NCBI GenBank assembly: GCA_035518875.1 | Contig: DATIXD010000041.1 | Location: 1-27,593 of the forward strand | Reading direction: 5' to 3' | Source: DATIXD01 sp035518875 | GTDB taxonomy: Bacteria > Pseudomonadota > Gammaproteobacteria > Methylococcales > Methylococcaceae | Length of the DNA: 27,593 nucleotides | Shown: positions 1 to 11,709 of the stretch, in pieces | Position numbering within the stretch: position 1 is the stretch's first letter | Layout of the letters: the number at the start of each line of letters is the position of its first letter | Notes under the pieces: generated by a model | Seen by the model: only the letters and a program-made list of their open reading frames with translations | Told to the model about the DNA's origin: nothing | Database searches by the model: none | Program-made: the position numbers and the translations under genes

Positions 1-1233
1 ATATCTCTCGTCTTTTTGGGGAATCTCGATTTCCATGTCCCAGCCACCCACGCCATCGGCTTCGTCCTTCAACACCAGGGCGATTTCGAAAAGCCGCGCC
101 CGCAGGCCGCCCTTGCTCGAATCGAGATGAAACCGTCGACGGATTTTCTCACCGCTCACGCGCTCCTCGATCGCCCGATCCAGCAAAGCCAGACCATCCC
201 CCGTCCTCGCGGATAGCCAGATCTTGATCACCTGCCCCTGTTCGTTCCGCTCCATCCTCGGCGAGGCGTTTTCGAGCAGATCGAGTTTGTTGTATACCTC
301 GATCCGCGGAACCCGGTCCGCGCCGATCTCGGCGAGCACCTCTTCCACTTGTTCGATCGTGTCGCCGACCCGCTCGTCACTGGCGTCAATCACATGGAGC
401 AATAGATCCGCATCGCACACCTCCCTCAGAGTGGAGCGGAACGCGGCGACCAGTTCATGCGGTAGCTGACGGATGAAACCCACCGTATCCGCGAGGATGA
501 CTGCCAAATGGTTGGTAATCTGGTGGCGTCGCAAGGTGGGATCGAGCGTCGCGAACAGCTGATCTGCAGCATAGACGTTCGCTCGGGTCAAAGCGTTGAA
601 CAGCGTGGACTTGCCTGCGTTCGTGTAACCGACCAGACCGACCACGGGCACATCGGCCCGCCTTCTAGCGCTGCCACCTTGATTGCGTTGTTGCTCGACC
701 CTTTCCAGACGCTGCTGGATCACGCGAATCCTGTTCGCCAGCAAACGCTTGTCGGTTTCCAACTGGGTCTCGCCGGGGCCGCGCAAACCGATACCGCCCT
801 TTTGTCGCTCCAGGTGAGTCCAGCCGCGCACCAGCCTGGTGGACAAGTGCCGGAGCTGAGCCAGTTCGACTTGCAGCTTGCCTTCGAATGACTGGGCGCG
901 CTGGGCGAAGATGTCGAGAATCAATCCGGTACGGTCAACCACTCGGACGGCGAGCGCTCTTTCCAGGTTGCGCTCCTGGCTAGGCGTCAGCATATGATTG
1001 AACAGGACGAGATCGGCTTCGTTCACGTTGACCGCCTCGGCGAGCTCCTCTAGCTTGCCTTTCCCGATGTAAGATCGCGGATCCGGTCTCTGCCGCTTGC
1101 CGGTGACGACGGCGACCGGTTTCGCGCCTGCCGAAACCGCGAGCTCTTGCAGTTCTGACAGATCCTCGATATCACCCTGAGTAGCCAGATGAACAAGCAC
1201 CGCCCTTTCGCCGGAGCCTGGCCGCTCAAACAA
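1..1233 (-). CDS. hflX: GTPase HflX, 3' end cut by window edge
   Basis: HflX is a ribosome-associated GTPase that splits stalled 70S particles, notably after heat stress. The 411 codons present cover nearly the whole family length (E. coli 426). The N-terminal domain holds the RGPGETQLETD motif (about residues 151-161). The G domain has the P-loop GYTNAGKST (202-210), the G3 motif DTVGFI (249-254) and the G4 motif NKLD (315-318). The start is TTG at 1233: the encoded N-terminus MFERPGSGERAVLVH aligns with E. coli MFDRYDAGEQAVLVH, an in-frame TAG lies directly upstream, and a GAGGA ribosome-binding site sits about 6 bases before it. The gene follows hfq by 75 bases on the same strand, the classical hfq-hflX order. 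The last residues seen correspond to the beta-rich C-terminus, so probably only about 15-30 residues are missing. Confidence 0.97.
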   Translation of the reverse strand, partial: MFERPGSGERAVLVHLATQGDIEDLSELQELAVSAGAKPVAVVTGKRQRPDPRSYIGKGKLEELAEAVNVNEADLVLFNHMLTPSQERNLERALAVRVVDRTGLILDIFAQRAQSFEGKLQVELAQLRHLSTRLVRGWTHLERQKGGIGLRGPGETQLETDKRLLANRIRVIQQRLERVEQQRNQGGSARRRADVPVVGLVGYTNAGKSTLFNALTRANVYAADQLFATLDPTLRRHQITNHLAVILADTVGFIRQLPHELVAAFRSTLREVCDADLLLHVIDASDERVGDTIEQVEEVLAEIGADRVPRIEVYNKLDLLENASPRMERNEQGQVIKIWLSARTGDGLALLDRAIEERVSGEKIRRRFHLDSSKGGLRARLFEIALVLKDEADGVGGWDMEIEIPQKDERY

Positions 1234-1260
1234 CTAGAGTCCTCGTGAGGAATGACGTGT

Positions 1261-1286
1261 AAATGGGGACGCCAACAGCTTCTAAG
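1261..1286 (-). promoter_or_regulatory. Possible sigma32-type promoter ahead of hflX
   Basis: On the minus strand the hfq-hflX gap contains CTTAGAA, 11 bases, then CCCCATTT. The second box is a perfect match to the heat-shock -10 consensus CCCCATnT. The first matches CTTGAAA at only 5 of 7 positions, and the spacer is at the short end of the accepted range. It lies about 30 bases before the hflX TTG start. Heat-shock expression of hflX is known in E. coli, which makes the site plausible but not proven. Confidence 0.35.
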
Positions 1287-1308
1287 ACGGGTACGATCGG
1301 CGTTTAGA

Positions 1309-1554
1309 CTATTCCTCGTCCTCGGCGACGTCGGACATACTTGGCATGCGCACCTGCCTCGTGGGCACGATGGTAGAAATGGCGTGTTTGTAAACCATCT
1401 GGCTGACAGTGTTTTTCAGCATGATGACGTATTGATCAAATGAATCGACCTTGCCCTGCAACTTGATGCCGTTAACGAGATAAATGGATACGGGCACGTG
1501 TTCTTTTCTCAAAGCATTCAAGAATGGATCTTGCAAGTTTTGCCCTTTCGACAT
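1309..1554 (-). CDS. hfq: RNA chaperone Hfq
   Basis: Hfq forms a hexameric ring that pairs small RNAs with target mRNAs. The 81-residue product starts MSKGQNLQDPFLNALRKEHVPVS and carries the Sm1 region (LVNGIKLQGKVDSFDQYVIML) and the Sm2 motif YKHAIST. The proximal-face residues Q8 and the KH pair are therefore conserved. The C-terminal tail is short and acidic (SMSDVAEDEE), unlike the long E. coli tail of the 102-residue protein. A good ribosome-binding site (AAGGAGA) precedes the ATG. It lies upstream of hflX and 169 bases downstream of gloA. Confidence 0.98.
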   Translation of the reverse strand: MSKGQNLQDPFLNALRKEHVPVSIYLVNGIKLQGKVDSFDQYVIMLKNTVSQMVYKHAISTIVPTRQVRMPSMSDVAEDEE

Positions 1555-1723
1555 CCTATTTCTCCTTATTCTTTTTGGGCCAGCGCACAGGACCGGCCAC
1601 GTTGGCTGGTATTAAAACAGATAACAGGCAAATTCGCCAGACGCCGCCTTTAGGCGATCAAAGCAGAAAAATGAAAACGGCGCTTGCCAATTGGCCCGGA
1701 TTCGACTGACTGAGCCAGGCGTT

Positions 1724-2104
1724 CTATTTTCCAATCAATTCGATTTTGTAACCGTCTGGGTCTTCGACGAACGCGATCACGATTGCGCCATGCTTCATCG
1801 GTCCAGCCTCGCGCACGACCTTGCCGCCGGCTTGCCGGATTCGTTCCACGGCTTGGTAAACATCGTCCACTTCCATGGCGATGTGCCCAAAGCCATCGCC
1901 CAGCTGATAGCTTTCGACACCCCAGTTATAGGTCAGCTCGATCACCGTATGCTCTTTCTCCTCCCCATAACCCACGAACGCCAGGGTGAACTTTCCCTCC
2001 GGGTATTCGTTTCGGCGCAGCAATTTCATTCCCAATATCTCGGTATAAAATCGGATGGAGCGATCCAAATCGCCGACCCGAATCATCGTGTGCAGAATAC
2101 GCAT
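1724..2104 (-). CDS. gloA: Lactoylglutathione lyase (glyoxalase I)
   Basis: The enzyme converts the methylglyoxal-glutathione hemithioacetal to S-lactoylglutathione in the cytoplasm. The 126-residue product aligns along its length with E. coli GloA. All four metal ligands are present at the same numbers: H5, E56, H74 and E122. The short form without the extra loops of zinc-type enzymes suggests the nickel-activated class. The start at 2104 gives MRILHTMIRVGDL, which matches E. coli MRLLHTMLRVGDL. An in-frame ATG three codons upstream (2113) is possible but less conserved. The gene lies between glmM and hfq on the same strand and may be transcribed with either. Confidence 0.96.
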   Translation of the reverse strand: MRILHTMIRVGDLDRSIRFYTEILGMKLLRRNEYPEGKFTLAFVGYGEEKEHTVIELTYNWGVESYQLGDGFGHIAMEVDDVYQAVERIRQAGGKVVREAGPMKHGAIVIAFVEDPDGYKIELIGK

Positions 2105-2167
2105 GGCCCTCATTACCCCGTATCAAAAACTATCGCGAAATAATGTTCTCGTCGTCTTGTTTGCCCG

Positions 2168-3511
2168 TCAGACGGGCAAAGCCTCCCCCACGGCAGTCGC
2201 CAGCCGGTTTGCCATCATTTGCACTTGCTGGAAGTCTCTGCCCTCCACCATGACCCTGATCAAGGGCTCCGTGCCGGATGAGCGTAACAACACTCGGCCT
2301 GTGCCGTTCAATTCCCTCTGAACCGCAGCCTTGGCTTTTTGAATGGGCTCGATCGCGTCGAGATTGACCCTTTCCCGTATTTTCACGTTGATGAGACATT
2401 GGGGGTATTTCTCCATTCCCCTCTTGAGTTCGTGCAGGGTCTTACCGGTTTTCCAGAGTTCCGCCATGACCTGCAAGGCGGATACGATGCCGTCCCCCGT
2501 GGTGGTTCGGTCCCGGCAGATGATATGACCTGAACCCTCCCCGCCCAACAGGCTGTCATGTTGCTGCATCATTTCCATCACGTAACGGTCGCCGACCGCT
2601 GCACGCTTGAGTTCCACGCCCAGCTTGGCCAGCGCATGCTCCATCCCCAGGTTGCTCATCAGCGTCCCTATGACGGGACCCTTTAAGCCGCCTTCTTCCA
2701 GACGGGCTCTGGCGATAATGAAGATCAGCTCGTCGCCGTCGACAATTTCCCCTTTGTGATCGACCATGATCAGCCGGTCGCCATCCCCGTCAAGGGCGAT
2801 GCCGCAGTCCGCGCCCTGTTCCACCACCGTCCGGCTCAATGTCTCCGGTTTGGTCGCGCCGACACCGTCATTGATATTAAGGCCATCGGGCTGAACGCCG
2901 ATACGAGTGACCTTTGCTCCCAACTCCTCGAAAACATGCGGGGCGATGTGATAGGTTGATCCGTGTGCACAGTCGACGACGATCTTGGCTCCGCTGAAAT
3001 CCATCCGGAAAGGGATGGTTCCCTTGCAGAATTCGATGTAGCGGCCGACCGCATCCCTGACCCGGGATGCCTTGCCGATTTTGGACGAATCCACCGTGGT
3101 CATGGGCATGCTCAGCTGCTCTTCGATTTCGACTTCGACTTCGTCGGGCAACTTCATGCCGTCGGCGGCGAAGAACTTGATGCCGTTGTCATAGTGGGGG
3201 TTATGGGAAGCGCTGATCACGATGCCGGCCTGAGCCCGAAAGGTCCGCGTGAGATAGGCGACCGCGGGCGTGGGCATGGGACCGAGCAGCTGGGTGTTGA
3301 CGCCTGCCGCCGCCAGCCCGGCCTCGAGGGCGGCTTCGAACATATAACCGGAGATTCGGGTATCCTTGCCGATCAATACATCGTGGTGCTTTCCCTCCCG
3401 GGCAAACACCCGACCCGCCGCCCATCCCAACTTGAGCATGAAATCCGGGGTGATCGGATATTCGCCAACCTTGCCACGAATACCGTCGGTTCCAAAATAG
3501 GTTTTCTTCAC
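2168..3511 (-). CDS. glmM: Phosphoglucosamine mutase GlmM
   Basis: GlmM interconverts glucosamine-6-phosphate and glucosamine-1-phosphate on the way to UDP-GlcNAc for peptidoglycan and LPS. With a GTG start at 3511 the product is 447 residues (E. coli 445). The phosphoserine loop is GIVISASHNP with the active serine at 102, and the Mg-binding loop is DGDGDR at 241-246, both at the E. coli numbers. The C-terminal phosphate-binding motif is RSSGTEPLIRVMVEG. The GTG is preceded by GGAGG at good spacing and yields MKKTYFGTDGIRG, so I prefer it to the in-frame ATG at 3529 or a longer 5' extension. A terminator separates it from ftsH. The folP gene that often sits between ftsH and glmM in gammaproteobacteria is absent here. 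Confidence 0.97.
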   Translation of the reverse strand: MKKTYFGTDGIRGKVGEYPITPDFMLKLGWAAGRVFAREGKHHDVLIGKDTRISGYMFEAALEAGLAAAGVNTQLLGPMPTPAVAYLTRTFRAQAGIVISASHNPHYDNGIKFFAADGMKLPDEVEVEIEEQLSMPMTTVDSSKIGKASRVRDAVGRYIEFCKGTIPFRMDFSGAKIVVDCAHGSTYHIAPHVFEELGAKVTRIGVQPDGLNINDGVGATKPETLSRTVVEQGADCGIALDGDGDRLIMVDHKGEIVDGDELIFIIARARLEEGGLKGPVIGTLMSNLGMEHALAKLGVELKRAAVGDRYVMEMMQQHDSLLGGEGSGHIICRDRTTTGDGIVSALQVMAELWKTGKTLHELKRGMEKYPQCLINVKIRERVNLDAIEPIQKAKAAVQRELNGTGRVLLRSSGTEPLIRVMVEGRDFQQVQMMANRLATAVGEALPV

Positions 3512-3612
3512 CCTCTGCCCTCCAGTCATACAGCCCCCGCCATTTTGTGATCTCACTACGAGACTCGGCCCGATACAATTAGCCCCCATTTTAGCCGATC
3601 AATTCCCTCATA

Positions 3613-3650
3613 TGAAAAACAAACCCCCGCACCCAGAGGAAGCGGGGGTT
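3613..3650 (-). terminator. Rho-independent terminator after ftsH
   Basis: On the minus strand a perfect 9-base-pair stem (AACCCCCGC / GCGGGGGTT) with an 11-base loop is followed by TGTTTTT. It lies 21 bases past the ftsH stop and upstream of glmM. It should end the rlmE-ftsH transcript and leave glmM to its own promoter or to readthrough. Confidence 0.9.
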
Positions 3651-3670
3651 GGACGGCTTGTTTTCAAAAT

Positions 3671-5581
3671 CTAGTGCTGTTCGGCTGGCTTGCCCAGACT
3701 TCCGGATCCCGTAACCTTGGCATCCTTCGAACTAACACCGGTTTGACCGCTTGGAGGCGTTGCATCTTCCCAATTCTGTGGCGGGCGCGGCGACTTCCCG
3801 TCCATGATATCGTCGATCTGGAAACGATCGATGGTCTCGTACTTCATCAGGGCGTCAGCCATCACGTTTAGTTTTTCCAGGTTCTCGCGCAGCATACGTT
3901 CGGCACGCTCGTAGTTGCGGTCGATCACCGAACGGATTTCTTCGTCGATCAGATGGGCGGTTTCCTCGGACACCGATTTGTGCTTGGTCACCGAACGCCC
4001 CAGGAACACCTCACCTTCTTCTTCGCTGTAGGCCAAAGGACCGAGACGCTCGGAAAGTCCCCACCTCGTCACCATGTTTCTGGCGAGACTGGTCGCACGC
4101 TCGATGTCGTTCGAAGCACCCGTCGTGACCCTTTCCTTGCCGAATACGATCTCTTCAGCAATGCGTCCGCCAAACAGGCTGGATATCTGGCTTTCCAGTT
4201 TCTGCTTGCTGGCGCTGTACTGATCTCGTTCCGGCAGAAACATCGTGATCCCCAGCGCGCGCCCGCGCGGCATGATGCTGACCTTGTAAACCGGATCATG
4301 CTCGGGGACCAAGCGGCCGATAATGGCGTGTCCGGCCTCATGATAAGCCGTCAGCTTTTTCTCCTCATCGCTCATCACCATGGACTTGCGTTCCGCACCC
4401 ATGAGGATTTTGTCCTTGGCCTTTTCGAAATCCTCCATGTCGACGACGCGCTTGTTCTTGCGCGCCGCAAACAGGGCCGCCTCGTTGACGAGATTGGCCA
4501 GATCGGCGCCGGAGAAGCCGGGCGTGCCGCGCGCCAGGTATTTGATTTCGACATTGTCGGCAACCGGGACCCGCTTGGCATGCACTTTCAGGATTTGTTC
4601 CCGGCCGCGAACATCGGGCAGCCCGACTACGACTTGACGATCGAAACGCCCCGGACGCAGCAGCGCGGGATCCAGTACGTCCGGACGGTTGGTCGCGGCG
4701 ATCACGATAATGCCTTCATTGCCCTCGAAACCATCCATCTCCACCAGCAATTGGTTCAAGGTTTGCTCGCGCTCGTCGTGCCCGCCGCCAAGACCCGCGC
4801 CACGATGACGACCGACCGCGTCGATTTCGTCGATGAAGATGATGCACGGCGCGTGCTTTTTGGCCTGCTCGAACATGTCGCGTACCCGGGAGGCGCCCAC
4901 GCCCACGAACATCTCTACGAAGTCCGAACCCGAAATGGTGAAGAACGGCACCTTGGCCTCGCCGGCAATGGCTCGCGCCAGCAGCGTCTTGCCCGTACCC
5001 GGAGGGCCGACCATCAATGCGCCGCGCGGGATCTTGCCGCCTAGCTTCTGGAACTTGCTCGGATCCTTCAGGAAGTCGACCATTTCGGCGACTTCTTCCT
5101 TGGCTTCCTCGACACCCGCCACATCGGCGAAAGTCACTTTGACCTGATCTTCCTCCAGCAACCGCGCCTTGCTCTTGCCGAAGGACATCGCGCCGCGCCC
5201 GCCGCCTCCGCCCTGCATCTGACGCATGAAGAAAATCCAGACGCCGATCAGCAGCAGCATGGGGAACCAGGAAATGAATATCTGCATCAGCAGAGACTGC
5301 TGTTCAGGCGGTTGAGCCTTGATTTCCACGTGGTTTTTCAATAGATCGTCAACCATGTGGGGATCTTGCGGACTATAAGTGGTGAATTTCTCTCCGGTGC
5401 CCAACATGCCCCGAATGACCGGACCGTCGATATTGACCTGCTTGACTTGGCCCTCATTCACAGCCGCAATGAACTGCGAGTAGGACATGGACGAATCCAC
5501 TGATTTGCGGGAGCCGAAATTATTGAATACGGACATCAGCACGACGGCGATGACCACCCATAACAGAATGTTTTTTAGCAT
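3671..5581 (-). CDS. ftsH: ATP-dependent zinc metalloprotease FtsH
   Basis: FtsH is the membrane-anchored AAA+ protease that degrades LpxC, sigma32, SecY and damaged membrane proteins. With the ATG at 5581 it has 636 residues. A first membrane segment (about 4-19) and a second (about 101-119) flank a periplasmic domain. The AAA module has Walker A GPPGTGKT (192-199), Walker B IIFIDE (247-252) and the second region of homology around ATNRPDVLDPALLRPGRFD (296-314). The zinc protease motif HEAGH is at 414-418, with the third ligand Asp near 492. An in-frame GTG at 5590 with a GGGGG upstream is an alternative start. A longer open frame to 5683 adds a non-conserved leader. It lies 186 bases downstream of rlmE on the same strand, the usual rlmE-ftsH pairing. 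Confidence 0.98.
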   Translation of the reverse strand: MLKNILLWVVIAVVLMSVFNNFGSRKSVDSSMSYSQFIAAVNEGQVKQVNIDGPVIRGMLGTGEKFTTYSPQDPHMVDDLLKNHVEIKAQPPEQQSLLMQIFISWFPMLLLIGVWIFFMRQMQGGGGGRGAMSFGKSKARLLEEDQVKVTFADVAGVEEAKEEVAEMVDFLKDPSKFQKLGGKIPRGALMVGPPGTGKTLLARAIAGEAKVPFFTISGSDFVEMFVGVGASRVRDMFEQAKKHAPCIIFIDEIDAVGRHRGAGLGGGHDEREQTLNQLLVEMDGFEGNEGIIVIAATNRPDVLDPALLRPGRFDRQVVVGLPDVRGREQILKVHAKRVPVADNVEIKYLARGTPGFSGADLANLVNEAALFAARKNKRVVDMEDFEKAKDKILMGAERKSMVMSDEEKKLTAYHEAGHAIIGRLVPEHDPVYKVSIMPRGRALGITMFLPERDQYSASKQKLESQISSLFGGRIAEEIVFGKERVTTGASNDIERATSLARNMVTRWGLSERLGPLAYSEEEGEVFLGRSVTKHKSVSEETAHLIDEEIRSVIDRNYERAERMLRENLEKLNVMADALMKYETIDRFQIDDIMDGKSPRPPQNWEDATPPSGQTGVSSKDAKVTGSGSLGKPAEQH

Positions 5582-5767
5582 ATCGTTCACTTCAAGCCCC
5601 CATTTCGGACGAGTTCCGACTGAATACCCGAGCAATACTATCAGGATAATGACCGGCCGGAATAGTTTTTCCCGCCGCGGCACGTAAAAGAGATATCAGC
5701 TTCACAAGACTTTCTACGCTAATTTCGACCCGGTCAACCGGCGAGAGTTCCGGCTTCGGAGCCCAGT

Positions 5768-6391
5768 TCATATTCCTCTGAAGTTTTTTGCCACCAGATA
5801 GACTTCCCGACTGCGATCGCGCGACGCCTTGGGCTTACGATTCGCAAGACTGCCGAACGAGCAACGCGCATCCCGCTGGAATTCATCGAACCCCGTGCCA
5901 TGAAATAGTTTCACTACGAAACTTCCGCCGGGTTTCAATACCCGCCGCGCCGTGTCCAACGCCAACTCAGCCAGATATATGGCGCGCGACTGATCTACCA
6001 CGCGCATGCCGCTCATATTCGGCGCCATGTCGGACAAGACCAGGTCGACGGACTGGCCCGCAAGCGTCTCGATCAATTGGTCGAGCACAGCTTCCTCCTG
6101 GAAGTCCCCTTGAATCGTCGTCACGCCGGGAATCGCTTCCACCGGCAACAGGTCGAGGGCTATAATTCTGCCGCTTTTGCCGACCCGTTCCGCCGCGAAT
6201 TGCGACCATCCACCGGGCGCCGCGCCGAGGTCCAATACGGTCATGCCAGGCTTGAACAAGCGCTCGCGCGCGTGCAATTCTTCGAGCTTGAACACCGCCC
6301 GCGATCGGTACCCACGCGCTTGCGCCAACTTTACGAATTCATCGGAAAAATGCTCAGCCAACCAGCGTTGGCTGCTGCCGCTTCGCGCCAT
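5768..6391 (-). CDS. rlmE: 23S rRNA 2'-O-ribose uridine methyltransferase RlmE (FtsJ/RrmJ)
   Basis: RlmE methylates U2552 of 23S rRNA late in 50S assembly, using SAM. The 207-residue product has the Rossmann SAM loop DLGAAPGGWSQ (about 54-64) and the catalytic K-D-K-E tetrad: K35, D121 (in DMAPNMSG), K161 and E196 (in SREVYLVA). These line up with E. coli K38, D124, K164 and E199. It is the first gene of the rlmE-ftsH unit and diverges from yhbY, whose start is only 40 bases away, so the two share a very compact promoter region. Confidence 0.97.
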   Translation of the reverse strand: MARSGSSQRWLAEHFSDEFVKLAQARGYRSRAVFKLEELHARERLFKPGMTVLDLGAAPGGWSQFAAERVGKSGRIIALDLLPVEAIPGVTTIQGDFQEEAVLDQLIETLAGQSVDLVLSDMAPNMSGMRVVDQSRAIYLAELALDTARRVLKPGGSFVVKLFHGTGFDEFQRDARCSFGSLANRKPKASRDRSREVYLVAKNFRGI

Positions 6392-6431
6392 GCCTTAAAA
6401 TACCGTTCGCAAGAAGACCAGGAGTACCGGT

Positions 6432-6707
6432 TTGAAACCAGATCAGAGAAAAATGTTGCGGGCCAAGGCCCATGCCCTAAAACCTGTCGTCATTACCGGA
6501 CAGGCCGGAATCACGCCGGCCGTCATGAACGAAATCAATCAAGCGCTGGATCACCATGAATTGATCAAAGTGCGCATCAACGCCAACGACCGCGAACAGC
6601 GCCGGCAAATGACCGCTCAAATCTGTGACGACGCCAGCGCCGAACTGATACAGTCGGTGGGGCACATTATCACGCTGTTTCGGAAGAATCCGAACCGGCC
6701 AGCCTAA
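6432..6707 (+). CDS. yhbY: CRM-domain RNA-binding protein YhbY
   Basis: YhbY is a small ribosome-assembly factor that associates with pre-50S particles. The 91-residue product has the family core LKPVVITGQAGITPAVMNEI and LDHHELIKVRI, followed by the IGHxxTLFR-like strand (VGHIITLFRKNP). The start is TTG at 6432, chosen because AGGAG lies 7 bases before it and no ATG gives the conserved N-terminus; the next ATG, at codon 8, is possible. It diverges from rlmE and converges with greA: the two stop codons overlap (TAA at 6705-6707 and, on the other strand, TAG at 6706-6704). Confidence 0.95.
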   Translation: MKPDQRKMLRAKAHALKPVVITGQAGITPAVMNEINQALDHHELIKVRINANDREQRRQMTAQICDDASAELIQSVGHIITLFRKNPNRPA

Positions 6708-7172
6708 AGATATTTCACCGAGCGTATTTCGTATTCCTTCACCCCTCCTGGCGCCTGCACCATGGCAATATCCTCCTCCCGCTTGCCGATCAGGGCGCGG
6801 GCGATGGGGGATGTGATCGAGATGCGTCCTTCCTTGATATCCGCCTCGTCCTCCCCGACGATCTGATAAGTCACGACCTGCTCGCTATCCAGGTCTTCCA
6901 ATTCCACGGTCGCACCGAACACTACCTTGCCATCGGCGTTCAGTTTGGTCACATCAATGATCTGGCAGTTGGACAATTTTGCTTCGATTTCCTTGATCCG
7001 GCCTTCGGTGAATCCCTGCTGCTCCCGCGCCGCATGATATTCGGCGTTTTCCTTCAAATCACCGTGAGCCCGCGCCTCGGCTATCGCCGCGATGACCCGT
7101 GGACGCACGACCATCTTGAGGTTGTTCAACTCCTCGCGCAGCTTCGCCGCCCCCCTGACGGTGATGGGCACT

Positions 7173-7180
<8 letters not shown>
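6704..7180 (-). CDS. greA: Transcription elongation factor GreA
   Basis: GreA inserts its coiled coil into the RNA polymerase secondary channel and stimulates cleavage of backtracked transcripts. The 158-residue length is the family norm. The coiled-coil tip has D41 and E44 within GDLKENAEYHAAREQQ, the acidic pair that coordinates the catalytic magnesium. The C-terminal FKBP-like domain ends with SPIARALIGKREEDIAMVQAPGG. The ATG overlaps the end of carB by 8 bases, so translation is probably coupled to carB. The 3' end collides with yhbY. Confidence 0.98.
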
Positions 7181-10424
<3,244 letters not shown>

Positions 10425-10445
10425 CTTGGGGATAGGTATCTCGAA

Positions 10446-11573
10446 TTAGTGGCCGGAGTTCATGGCTTCGATGAAGCGGTCGAATAGCGGCGCCAAATCG
10501 CGCGGGCCGGGACTGGCCTCGGGATGCCCTTGGAAGCTGAACGCCACGCAGTCGGTACGCTCGACGCCCTGCAGGCTGCCGTCGAACAACGAACGGTAGG
10601 TGGGTTTCAGATTGGCGGGAAGGCTCCGCTCATCGACCGCAAACCCATGATTCTGGCTGGTGATCATGACGCGACCGGTGGCCAATTCTTGAACCGGGTG
10701 GTTGGCGCCATGATGACCGAATTTCATTTTCACCGTCTTCGCGCCGCTCGCCAGCGCCAACAACTGATGTCCCAGACAGATGCCGAACACCGGCACACGC
10801 GCCCTCAGTATTTCCCGGATCGCGGTGATCGCGTAATCGCAGGGCTCGGGATCGCCCGGGCCGTTGGACAGAAACACCCCGTTCGGCTCCATGGCCAGTA
10901 CGTCTCTCGCGCTCGTCGTCGCCGGCACGACCGTCAACCGGCAGCCCCGTTCCGCCAGCATGCGCAGGATATTGCGCTTGATACCGAAGTCGTAGGCGAT
11001 TACGCGGAAACGCCCGGACTCCTTATGACCACAACCCGCCCCCAGCCGCCATTCGCCCTGAGTCCAGGTATAGGGTTCCTTGACGCAGACCGCCTTCGCC
11101 AGATCCATGCCCTGCAAACCGGGAAAGGCTTGTGCCTGTTCGACGGCATGCTCGGCGTCGACATTATCGCCGGCCATGATGCAGCCGCGCTGCGCGCCCT
11201 GATCCCGCAGGATGCGGGTCAGCTTGCGGGTGTCGATGCCGGCGATGCCGACTACGCGGTGTTCTTTCAGGTAATCCGCCAACCCGCGTTCGGCGCGCCA
11301 GTTGCTCAAGCGCTCGGGCAAATCGCGCACCACCAGACCGCTGGCGAAAATGCCGGAGGATTCCATATCTTCGCCGTTGACACCGACGTTGCCGATGTGG
11401 GGATAAGTCAGTGTGACGATCTGACGGGCATAGGAAGGATCCGTGATGATCTCCTGATAGCCGGTCAGCGCGGTATTGAACACCACTTCGCCGACGGAAC
11501 AACCCTGCGCGCCGATGGCCGTTCCCCGGAATATCGTACCGTCTTCGAGTGCCAGAAGTGCGGGCGTCTTCAA
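10446..11573 (-). CDS. carA: Carbamoyl-phosphate synthase small (glutaminase) subunit
   Basis: CarA hydrolyses glutamine and passes ammonia to CarB. The 375-residue product (E. coli 382) has the N-terminal CarA domain (DGTIFRGTAIGA, NTALTGYQEIITDPSYARQIVTLTYPHIGN). Its class I glutaminase domain has the nucleophile Cys in FGICLGHQLLA and the His/Glu pair in FQGHPEASPGP. The start is TTG at 11573, preceded by AAGGTGAG at 5 bases. An ATG a few bases upstream (11592) is in another frame and opens only a 142-residue shadow. The upstream hairpin at 11595-11625 could act as a dapB terminator or as a leader attenuator. Confidence 0.97.
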   Translation of the reverse strand: MKTPALLALEDGTIFRGTAIGAQGCSVGEVVFNTALTGYQEIITDPSYARQIVTLTYPHIGNVGVNGEDMESSGIFASGLVVRDLPERLSNWRAERGLADYLKEHRVVGIAGIDTRKLTRILRDQGAQRGCIMAGDNVDAEHAVEQAQAFPGLQGMDLAKAVCVKEPYTWTQGEWRLGAGCGHKESGRFRVIAYDFGIKRNILRMLAERGCRLTVVPATTSARDVLAMEPNGVFLSNGPGDPEPCDYAITAIREILRARVPVFGICLGHQLLALASGAKTVKMKFGHHGANHPVQELATGRVMITSQNHGFAVDERSLPANLKPTYRSLFDGSLQGVERTDCVAFSFQGHPEASPGPRDLAPLFDRFIEAMNSGH

Positions 11574-11594
11574 ATTCGCTCACCTTAAACATGC

Positions 11595-11625
11595 AAAACG
11601 GGAGGAACCCTGTGGTCCTTCCCGT
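11595..11625 (-). terminator. Hairpin followed by TTTT between dapB and carA
   Basis: On the minus strand ACGGGAAGGA pairs with TCCTCCCGT across a 9-base loop (9 pairs, one bulged A) and is followed by TTTTGC. It ends 22 bases before the carA start codon. The short T-run suggests an incomplete terminator that may dampen dapB readthrough, or an attenuator in the carA leader. I see no pyrimidine-rich leader peptide. Confidence 0.5.
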
Positions 11626-11709
11626 CGGCGTGGAGTCGTCTTAGACCGAATTTTACGGGATAGCAGGCTGGGGTGTCTATGCGGACAGCCCCAAGGCCGC
11701 AGCTTCGCG

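Noticed and set aside
3953..5044. 363-codon open frame opposite ftsH
   Set aside because: Antisense shadow of ftsH codon usage, rich in Arg/His/Gln with no known domain.
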